From positions 124,001 through 188,000 of the forward strand of contig NZ_JBBPHP010000004.1 of assembly GCF_038039535.1 (NCBI RefSeq): 64,000 nucleotides of DNA. Direction: 5' to 3'. This DNA is from Catalinimonas sp038039535 (GTDB lineage Bacteria > Bacteroidota > Bacteroidia > Cytophagales > Cyclobacteriaceae). The notes beneath the pieces were generated by a model. That model made no database searches and was not told the DNA's origin. It saw only the letters and a program-made list of their open reading frames with translations. Both the position numbers and the translations under genes were made by a program. This document shows, in pieces, positions 35,580 to 42,650 of this stretch (its first letter is position 1; each line of letters begins with the position of its first letter).

Positions 35580-37454
35580 CTATTCCAATACCAAATTTCT
35601 GTCTTTTGGATATTTCACACTATACCTTAATACTTTGCTCTCTGAAGATTTTGCAGGGAGTGACAAATCCCATTGTACAATGCCTGTTTCTTCCTTAAGT
35701 TTCCCTCCGCTAAGTTCTTCGGCTTCTACTTCAATATCGCTTACTCTGGAAACTGGAATTTGATCATACACGATAAGTTGGATATCCTGAGCTTTGCTAT
35801 TTTTGGCTTCCAGGCGCCAGCCCCGGCTCTCTTCCTGTCTGGAACCTATAAAACGCTTTTTGGTATAATCATGCACTTTGATTCGCTCTACGCCTACATT
35901 CCTGTCTCTGCCAAGCGAAACATCCAGCGTGTCTTTGACAAAGCGTACATCCAGCAGGGACTTGCCTACATAGGTATGCTCAAAAAAGAGGCTTACTTCT
36001 CCTTCCAGCAAATTGTATTGTTCCCAATCCGTAATGCGAGCTATGAGAAAAGCATCTTTGTCTAATTTAGGTACGCACTGGTACTCATATTCGGCAGGTA
36101 TTTCCAGTTTTGCCAGGTCTACCGTGTAGCTCTTTCCATCTGATTTTACAGTGTACGGAATATCTAAGCTAAATTCTACGCTGGTCTGATTTTCTATTTG
36201 AGTAGTAGGGACAGGCTCGGCTTCAGCTGTGGATTTACCTCGGATTTGAACGCCAGCAACTCTTCCCTGAAGTTGTTCAGAAACATCATATCCCGTAACC
36301 ACGACTTCATTCAAATGCTGCACATCAGGTTCCAGCATGAAATTCATGCTTTCATTGGCAATGGGTACTTCCTGCGTCTTGTAACCAATGTAGCTAATGG
36401 ATAAAGTAGTAGCTCCCTGAGGAATGGAAATACTATACTCTCCATTGACATCCGTGACCGTTCCCACCGATGTACCCTTAATCAAAATATTCACTCCCGG
36501 GAGGGCTTCTCCCGTTTCCATATCACTAACCGTACCACTTACCTGCCTTATACCGGGATTCACACGAGTGTAGAGCATCTGTAAATTCTGAGGATATGAT
36601 GTATTGAAATCCAGATACCAGGGTGTCAGTTCCGGTATATCTCCGCTTGCGGTGGGATTGGCATTGGAGAAAGCAAGCTTTACATCTTTCCAGTCCTCTC
36701 CGGTATTTTGCTGCACACGGGCTTTGTACATCAGCTCTACCGGACTCTGCACATCTTTAGCTCTCAGGTCATAGACAGGAAACCAGCTTGCATTCGCCAC
36801 CATATAGGAACAAACCAAATTTACTGTCTGGGCACTTTCACTGTCTACTGTAATGACAATTTCTCCCCGGGCGGATTGATTATCATTCCATTGTGCAAGT
36901 TGCCTTTTTAGCTTATCAAGTTTTTCCTGAAGCTCCTGTATGTGGTTTTTAATAGCCAGTTTCTCCAACCTGATCGCTTTCATCCGCTGCTGGTAATAAT
37001 CGCTTACCTCTTTCAGATTACTCAGCGAAAGTCCATTTTCTGTCCCCGCGATCTCATTATTCTTTTTCAAAAACTCCAGTTCTTCATCCAATACCCCCTG
37101 CATAGCCGTTTCCACATTGATGCTATCCTCTACTGCATCCACACTATCCTGAAGCGCACTTTTTGCTTCTTCTCCCAGATAATCCAGCCGATGATTAACA
37201 GAGAGCACCAGCAGATCACTCGTAGTTTTGACCTGTATGCTTTGCGGATTGATATAAGGAGAAAGCGCCTGAAGCACAATAGTAGATTTTCCTGCGGCAA
37301 TCCTTGTCTGAGCACTCCGGTGTATCTGTGCTCCCTGTAAGAATACTTTTACCGAATCTAAGTCGGAGTCTGTCTTCTTTTCGTTAAGCTCCTGGGCAAC
37401 GCTTTCTCCAAAAATACTCAGTACGATAATTCCTAATATTAGAAGCTTTTTCAT
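35580..37454 (-). CDS. MuiA-like DUF4139 protein with inserted SusC-type N-terminal domain
   Basis: A 624-residue secreted protein with signal peptide (MKKLLILGIIVLSIFGESVA). Residues about 33-125 match DUF4140 (VKVFLQGAQIHRSAQTRI), followed by a coiled coil (about 140-200) and the DUF4139 beta domain (YMVANASWFPVYDLRA, ENTGEDW-like QNTGEDWKDVKLAFSNA). At about residues 302-405 the DUF4139 domain is interrupted by a carboxypeptidase-regulatory-like domain (VSGTVSDMETGEALPGVNIL) plus the plug start of SusC proteins (LNEVVVTGYDVSEQLQGRVA). DUF4139 then resumes (SVEFSLDIPYTVKSDGK) to the end. Function unknown; the related name MuiA comes from mucoidy inhibition. It ends five bases from the AraC stop, convergent. 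Confidence 0.8.
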   Translation of the reverse strand: MKKLLILGIIVLSIFGESVAQELNEKKTDSDLDSVKVFLQGAQIHRSAQTRIAAGKSTIVLQALSPYINPQSIQVKTTSDLLVLSVNHRLDYLGEEAKSALQDSVDAVEDSINVETAMQGVLDEELEFLKKNNEIAGTENGLSLSNLKEVSDYYQQRMKAIRLEKLAIKNHIQELQEKLDKLKRQLAQWNDNQSARGEIVITVDSESAQTVNLVCSYMVANASWFPVYDLRAKDVQSPVELMYKARVQQNTGEDWKDVKLAFSNANPTASGDIPELTPWYLDFNTSYPQNLQMLYTRVNPGIRQVSGTVSDMETGEALPGVNILIKGTSVGTVTDVNGEYSISIPQGATTLSISYIGYKTQEVPIANESMNFMLEPDVQHLNEVVVTGYDVSEQLQGRVAGVQIRGKSTAEAEPVPTTQIENQTSVEFSLDIPYTVKSDGKSYTVDLAKLEIPAEYEYQCVPKLDKDAFLIARITDWEQYNLLEGEVSLFFEHTYVGKSLLDVRFVKDTLDVSLGRDRNVGVERIKVHDYTKKRFIGSRQEESRGWRLEAKNSKAQDIQLIVYDQIPVSRVSDIEVEAEELSGGKLKEETGIVQWDLSLPAKSSESKVLRYSVKYPKDRNLVLE

Positions 37455-37568
37455 GATTTTATTAAAGTATTTCTTTACAATATTATAAAATGATCATTGA
37501 AAACAAATTCCCTATGCTCCATGTCTTTTAATTTTTATTCTGAAATTTGTAATCTTTAATTTCACCCC

Positions 37569-38609
37569 ATGAACACAAGCACATTTTTTCCGGCGGAGTG
37601 GTATCCACAGAGTGCCGTGCAACTTACCTGGCCCCATGAAGCTACCGACTGGCAGGCTTCTCTGAGCGAAGTGACACGCTGTTACGTAGAAATTGCCCGG
37701 GCCATAGCCGAGCGCCAGCCATTGCTGATTATCTGTCATGATATAGATGCAGTAAAAGCAGAATTGCATAATTGTAAGCAGGAAAATATTTACCTGCACA
37801 GCCTGCCGACCAATGATACCTGGGCCAGAGATCATGGGGCGATTACTTTGATAGAAGATGGCAAGCCTGTGATACTGGATTTTCGCTTCAACGGCTGGGG
37901 CCTAAAGTTTGCTGCCAACCATGATAATCTGCTTACCCGGCGGATGTATACCAATGGGCTGTTTACAGCAGAAGTCCATTATCGCAATTGTCAGCATATG
38001 GTGCTGGAAGGTGGCGCTTTGGAGTCAGATGGTGAAGGGACGCTGCTCACGACGGTAGACTGCCTGATGGCACCTAACCGCAACGATCACCTCAACAAAG
38101 AGGAAATTGAAGCTGAACTCAAAAAAATATTCCACCTCAAACGGGTACTGTGGCTGCACTACGGATACCTGGAAGGAGATGATACCGACAGCCATGTGGA
38201 TACGCTGGCCCGCTTCTGCGATCCGCAGACCATTGTCTATGTACAGTGCCAGGAGCAGGATGATCCGCACTTTGAAGCGTTGCAAAAAATGGAGCAGGAA
38301 CTGCTGAAATTCAACACGCTGGAAGGTGAGCCTTATCGCCTCATTCCTCTGCCTATGGCAGATATTGCTCTGGATGAAGAGGGGCATCGGCTGCCAGCTA
38401 CTTATGCTAATTTTTTGATTATCAATGGAGCCGTATTGTTACCTTTTTATGCCAATGCAGTCAAGAATCAGCAGGCAAAAGAGGCGTTGGAAAAAGCTTT
38501 TCCTCAACATGAAATTATTGGTATCAACTGCGAACCATTAATTCAGCAACACGGTTCTTTGCATTGCATTAGCATGCAGTATCCGGCAGGAATGATTGCT
38601 AATGAGTAA
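37569..38609 (+). CDS. aguA: Agmatine deiminase
   Basis: A 346-residue member of the peptidyl-arginine-deiminase fold that hydrolyses agmatine to N-carbamoylputrescine and ammonia. Visible active-site elements: TWARDHGAITL, the EGGALESDGEGTLLTT block, DDTDSHVDTLARF with catalytic His and Asp, and GSLHCISMQYP with the nucleophilic cysteine near residue 336. It is followed 21 bases later by the amidase for the next step, so the pair makes putrescine from agmatine. A role in arginine or cyanophycin-derived arginine turnover is conceivable but not shown. Confidence 0.94.
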   Translation: MNTSTFFPAEWYPQSAVQLTWPHEATDWQASLSEVTRCYVEIARAIAERQPLLIICHDIDAVKAELHNCKQENIYLHSLPTNDTWARDHGAITLIEDGKPVILDFRFNGWGLKFAANHDNLLTRRMYTNGLFTAEVHYRNCQHMVLEGGALESDGEGTLLTTVDCLMAPNRNDHLNKEEIEAELKKIFHLKRVLWLHYGYLEGDDTDSHVDTLARFCDPQTIVYVQCQEQDDPHFEALQKMEQELLKFNTLEGEPYRLIPLPMADIALDEEGHRLPATYANFLIINGAVLLPFYANAVKNQQAKEALEKAFPQHEIIGINCEPLIQQHGSLHCISMQYPAGMIANE

Positions 38610-38630
38610 AAGTCTAATACCTAACATCCA

Positions 38631-39518
38631 ATGACCAAAACCATTAAAGTAGGCCTTGTACAACAGTCCAATCAGGCGGAGGTAGAAGCCAACGTCAACA
38701 AATTAATTCATAATATTGAAGCCTGCGCTACCCAGGGAGCACAACTGGTGGTCTTGCAGGAATTACATAACAGTCTGTACTTTTGCCAGACAGAAGAGAC
38801 GGATGTCTTTGAACTGGCTGAGCCAATTCCCGGTCCTTCTACTGAGCGTTTTGGAGAAGTAGCGCGTCGACTGGGCATCGTGCTGGTAACTTCTCTCTTT
38901 GAAAAAAGAGCTCCTGGCATTTATCATAACACTGCTGTAGTGTTTGAGAAGGATGGCTCCATTGCGGGCAAGTACCGCAAGATGCACATTCCTGATGATC
39001 CGGCTTATTACGAAAAGTTTTACTTTACGCCCGGTGACCTAGGCTTTCAGCCGATCAACACTTCTGTTGGTAAACTAGGTGTACTGGTCTGCTGGGATCA
39101 GTGGTATCCGGAAGCTGCCCGCCTCATGGCGATGGCCGGAGCAGATATGTTGATCTACCCTACTGCCATCGGTTGGGAATCTACTGATCCTGATGATGAA
39201 AAGCAGCGACAGAAGGATGCCTGGGTGATCTCCCAGCGCGGACATGCCGTAGCCAATGGCCTGCCGGTGATCTCTGTCAACCGTATCGGGCATGAGGCTG
39301 ATCCATCAGGACATACCAATGGTATCCAATTCTGGGGCAATAGCTTTGTAGCCGGCCCACAAGGCGAGTTTCTGATACAGGCAGGTAATCAAGTTGAAGA
39401 AAATCTGGTGGTAGAGGTAGATATGCGCCGCTCGGAAGATGTTCGCCGTATCTGGCCCTTCTTCCGCGACCGCCGGATAGATGCCTTCTCCGGCCTTACC
39501 CAAAGATTTCTGGATTAA
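38631..39518 (+). CDS. aguB: N-carbamoylputrescine amidase
   Basis: A 295-residue carbon-nitrogen hydrolase (nitrilase superfamily) that converts N-carbamoylputrescine to putrescine, CO2 and ammonia. The catalytic triad is visible: glutamate in VVLQELHNSLYF, lysine in KYRKMHIPDDP and cysteine in GVLVCWDQWYPEAAR. The length and C-terminus (RRSEDVRRIWPFFRDRRIDA) match AguB proteins of plants and bacteria. It forms an operon with aguA and ends in a strong terminator. Confidence 0.95.
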   Translation: MTKTIKVGLVQQSNQAEVEANVNKLIHNIEACATQGAQLVVLQELHNSLYFCQTEETDVFELAEPIPGPSTERFGEVARRLGIVLVTSLFEKRAPGIYHNTAVVFEKDGSIAGKYRKMHIPDDPAYYEKFYFTPGDLGFQPINTSVGKLGVLVCWDQWYPEAARLMAMAGADMLIYPTAIGWESTDPDDEKQRQKDAWVISQRGHAVANGLPVISVNRIGHEADPSGHTNGIQFWGNSFVAGPQGEFLIQAGNQVEENLVVEVDMRRSEDVRRIWPFFRDRRIDAFSGLTQRFLD

Positions 39519-39546
39519 TCCAGATCAAAATATCTACGAAGAATAC

Positions 39547-39576
39547 ATCCGGACTTATAAGGTCCGGATTTTTTTT
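39547..39576 (+). terminator. Rho-independent terminator of aguAB
   Basis: ATCCGGAC (39547-39554) and GTCCGGAT (39562-39569) form a perfect 8-bp stem with a 7-base loop, directly followed by seven T. It starts 28 bases after the aguB stop. Confidence 0.92.
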
Positions 39577-39641
39577 ACTCCAAAAAAATTCTTCTCTATT
39601 CAGGTTACACCTTTCCTCGCATGTCTACTAAACAGTAAACG

Positions 39642-39653
39642 CTAAGCGCTTAG
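39642..39653. promoter_or_regulatory. Perfect palindrome CTAAGCGCTTAG
   Basis: A 12-base perfect palindrome with a central CG, flanked by AAAC and GTTT that extend the symmetry with one extra base. It lies about 40 bases upstream of the small lipoprotein gene at 39690 and could be an operator for it. Confidence 0.4.
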
Positions 39654-39689
39654 GTTTTCACTAGACTATCAACCTTAAACTTTTTAGTG

Positions 39690-39893
39690 ATGACACGCGA
39701 GACTAACTTTTACAAAAGCTTTACGACTAAACTGATAGCGATTGGTATTATCGCCTTACTCTCCTGTTGGGGCAGGCATGAGGAAATACCATCAGTACAG
39801 AAAACCACTGGTGAGGGCTATGCCTATGTTACTCATCCCAAAAAACATGTACAGCAGATTACACCCCAACTGTCAGACCAAAACCATAAATAA
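39690..39893 (+). CDS. Small putative lipoprotein
   Basis: 67 residues from the ATG at 39690. A hydrophobic segment (LIAIGIIALLSC) ends in a plausible lipobox cysteine at about residue 27. The rest is polar (EEIPSVQKTTGEGYAYVTHP). It ends nine bases before the chagasin-like inhibitor gene, so the two are probably co-expressed. No family recognised. It could be a small envelope partner of the inhibitor. Confidence 0.55.
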   Translation: MTRETNFYKSFTTKLIAIGIIALLSCWGRHEEIPSVQKTTGEGYAYVTHPKKHVQQITPQLSDQNHK

Positions 39894-39902
39894 AGAACTC
39901 CT

Positions 39903-40298
39903 ATGCTCAAGATCTTTTTTTTCATGTATGTTGTCCTTACCATCATGATCAATCTGAGTTTTGATCATTCCTCTCCCGTAACAGCTCCTGTTACCTTTAC
40001 AGAAGCCGATCATCAGAAAGAAGTTGAGATCGTAAATACGAGGATATTTTCTATCCAATTACCTACCCATATAGGAAACGGTTACCAGTGGACTATAAAT
40101 GAAGAAGAGTTTCCTGCAATAAAGATACTTGGCCATAGCATGGTAGATGAGAAACCTCTGCCCGGGGGCAGACAGCTTCAGATTTTTAAAATGCAGGCGT
40201 CTGCTCAGGGTAGCCATACTGTCAAGTTTGAGTTCAAACGTCCCTGGGAAAATGAGGCAATCCGTCATTATGAACTCAAACTGCAGGTCATTGAATAG
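39903..40298 (+). CDS. Chagasin-like cysteine protease inhibitor (I42)
   Basis: A 131-residue secreted protein with an N-terminal hydrophobic signal (FFFMYVVLTIMINLSF). The mature part has the three inhibitory loops of the chagasin family: IGNGYQWTI for the NPTTGYxW loop, the PLPGGRQLQIFKMQA segment for the second, and FKRPWE, the RPWE loop, for the third. Such proteins block papain-type cysteine peptidases in the periplasm or outside. No cysteine peptidase gene is next to it, so it probably protects against host, neighbour or distant endogenous proteases. Confidence 0.8.
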   Translation: MLKIFFFMYVVLTIMINLSFDHSSPVTAPVTFTEADHQKEVEIVNTRIFSIQLPTHIGNGYQWTINEEEFPAIKILGHSMVDEKPLPGGRQLQIFKMQASAQGSHTVKFEFKRPWENEAIRHYELKLQVIE

Positions 40299-40482
40299 TC
40301 CCTCATCTCCTAATCTATTGTAAATCTCCCAGATCATATTCGCTTAGCCACCTTTTTTCCAGACTGATTTCCCATTCATCCAGCTTTTTTCTATTTTTTA
40401 CGATATGCTCAAGGACTTACGTGTTTTTGTCAAGTCCAGAAAGCAGAAGACAATGCTACGCAACAACCTAAATAATTTGAAT

Positions 40483-42513
40483 ATGCGAATACCTTTCCGG
40501 TTTTTTTCCACACTTATCACCTTTTTATTATTCAATACTTTTATTCAACCCTCTGATGCCAAAAACTTTAGTGACCATCCTTCCAACTGGCAGAAGCTAA
40601 AGTCAGTAGAAGATTTCTGGGAAGCCTATCCTGACAGAATGCGCACCCTCATTGAAGCGCTGGATCTTAGTTATCCGGGAATGCAAGAGGTGGAAAAAGC
40701 ATTGCAGGCGGGTGATACGGTGGTAGCAGGAGAAGCAATCGTAAATTATTACCGAAATGCTGACTCAGGCTCCTGGCTGAGAAATGGTTCTGTTGATATG
40801 GCTGCTACTGAGGTAAACAAAGAAGCTATCCAGCTTATCCATGATACGGTCAGCTTCAGTGGAGTAACAGCAGCAGTGCGACTGAAAGAAAGCGGCGGCT
40901 GGGACTGGGACTATCGTGGTCCAGAACAAGATGATGAGTTTGGCTATTCACTCAATGGACAGAAATACCTTCCCATACTGCTGGAAGCCTGGCAAAAAAG
41001 CGGAGAAGCAGAGTATGCTGAAAAGTACGATCAGTTATTAAAAGACTGGGTGGTTCACCATCCACTCCCTCCCAAAGGAGATTCTATCTACTTGGTGCTT
41101 AACTCTGGAGACGAATTGGACTGGAGAGATATAGGAGAGGTGCAGTGGCGTGACCTGGAAGCTGGACAAAGGTTAGGTGCTTCCTGGCCGCAGACCTTTT
41201 ACGGTTTTCAGCAGGCGGAAGCGTTCACACCGGCAGTACGTCTGCTCATGCTGGCCAGTATACCTGAGCAGACTTATTACCTCAGAAATTATCATAAGCA
41301 GGGTCACAACTGGACTACCATGGAAATGAATGGCCTCGCCCTGGCTGGATTAGCTTTTCCTGAGTTCAAAGATGCTGATGCCTGGGCAGCATATGCATTG
41401 GAAGTCATGCAAAAAGAAATTAACCGCCAGGTTTATCCTGATGGTGTACAAACTGAGTTGTCTACCAAAACTCAATGGGTAGCTCTGAGTAGATTTGAAT
41501 CCGTTGCCCAGAATTTCAATCATGCGGGACGTGAAGTACCTGAGAGCTACCTCCGCAGGATTGAGGAGATGTACAATTATATGGCTTATGCCATGCGTCC
41601 CGATGGGCATCAACCGCTCAACAATGACTCAGATCGCGAAGACTTGCGGCCCCGGGTACTTACGGCAGCTCAGACTTACGACCGTCCTGACTGGCAGTGG
41701 ATCGCAACCAATGGGGCGGAAGGTGTACAACCTGAGGGTTTGGCTACCACAGTGTTTCCCTGGGCAGGCATCAACGTGATGCGCAATAGCTGGGATGGTG
41801 ATGCCCACTGGGCTTTCTTCGATGTCGGTCCTTTCGGTACAGGGCATCAGCACAGTGATAAGCTGCATATATCCATAGCTGCATATGGCAGAGACCTCTT
41901 GGTGGATGGCGGCCGCTTTACGCATAAAGATTACTTCAGTTTTGACCCCAGCATGTGGAGAGGGTACTTCCGTAGTACATTCTCTCATAACACTATCCTG
42001 GTAGATGGTAAAGCACAAAACGGAGGGCCAACAATGGTAGAAAATCCGCTTAAAGAAGGCACAGACTACGTAATTACGCCTGAGTTTGACTATGCACGAG
42101 GTACTTTCTCTTCGGGCTACTATGGTGTGGAAGGTGAGGTGGCACATAGCCGTGCAGTGCTCTATGTGAAAGGCAAATACTGGGTAGTGGTAGACCATAT
42201 TGATACGGATGGTCCCCATCAGTTGGAAGCTCTCTGGCACTATGCCCCCCATTGTACAGTCAGCATAGAGGGCAAAGAAGTGGTGAGTACAGATGAAGGA
42301 GAGGGTAATTTACGCATTGTACCGATTGGAGTTCCTGAGTGGAAGGTAGAAATGGTTCAGGGAAAGGAAGAACCCTACAAGCAAGGCTGGTACAGCGCTG
42401 ACTATGGCAAGAAAGTACCCAACCCTACAATGGTATATACTGCCAATATTGATGAATCTTCTACCTTTGCCTGGGTTCTTATTCCCGCTAAAGGTAAAGT
42501 ACCAAAAGTATAA
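40483..42513 (+). CDS. Heparinase II/III-family polysaccharide lyase, cut short by an in-frame stop
   Basis: 676 residues from the ATG at 40483, chosen because it opens a signal peptide (MRIPFRFFSTLITFLLFNTF). An ATG at 40405 in frame adds 26 residues. An N-terminal alpha/alpha toroid carries HNWTTMEMNGLALAGLAFP. The C-terminal beta domain carries FDVGPFGTGHQHSDKLH, LLVDGGRFTHKDYF and FRSTFSHNTILVDG, all typical of heparinase II/III-like uronic-acid lyases. Substrates in the family include heparin, alginate oligomers and other acidic glycans; which one is not clear here. The gene ends with TAA at 42511, but the frame stays open and protein-like for another 37 codons (separate entry). Confidence 0.82.
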   Translation: MRIPFRFFSTLITFLLFNTFIQPSDAKNFSDHPSNWQKLKSVEDFWEAYPDRMRTLIEALDLSYPGMQEVEKALQAGDTVVAGEAIVNYYRNADSGSWLRNGSVDMAATEVNKEAIQLIHDTVSFSGVTAAVRLKESGGWDWDYRGPEQDDEFGYSLNGQKYLPILLEAWQKSGEAEYAEKYDQLLKDWVVHHPLPPKGDSIYLVLNSGDELDWRDIGEVQWRDLEAGQRLGASWPQTFYGFQQAEAFTPAVRLLMLASIPEQTYYLRNYHKQGHNWTTMEMNGLALAGLAFPEFKDADAWAAYALEVMQKEINRQVYPDGVQTELSTKTQWVALSRFESVAQNFNHAGREVPESYLRRIEEMYNYMAYAMRPDGHQPLNNDSDREDLRPRVLTAAQTYDRPDWQWIATNGAEGVQPEGLATTVFPWAGINVMRNSWDGDAHWAFFDVGPFGTGHQHSDKLHISIAAYGRDLLVDGGRFTHKDYFSFDPSMWRGYFRSTFSHNTILVDGKAQNGGPTMVENPLKEGTDYVITPEFDYARGTFSSGYYGVEGEVAHSRAVLYVKGKYWVVVDHIDTDGPHQLEALWHYAPHCTVSIEGKEVVSTDEGEGNLRIVPIGVPEWKVEMVQGKEEPYKQGWYSADYGKKVPNPTMVYTANIDESSTFAWVLIPAKGKVPKV

Positions 42514-42627
42514 GCAGAAATCATCAACATCACAGAAGAAGGTGTACAGGTACAAATAACAGAAGAGGGGACGAATCCCCTTACTGTAAATGTACCTTTA
42601 AGCGATGGTACGCCCGGAATAGAATAA
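42514..42627 (+). pseudogene. Detached C-terminal tail of the heparinase-like gene
   Basis: Directly after the stop at 42511-42513 the same frame reads 37 further codons (AEIINITEEGVQVQITEEG, then TNPLTVNVPLSDGTPGIE) before TAA at 42625. The composition, with alternating hydrophobic and polar residues, is that of the beta-sandwich tail expected at the end of these lyases. The simplest explanation is a single nonsense change, or a sequencing error, separating the last strand pair. Stop-codon read-through is less likely. Confidence 0.65.
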
Positions 42628-42650
42628 TCCTAGATATTATTTATGAATGA

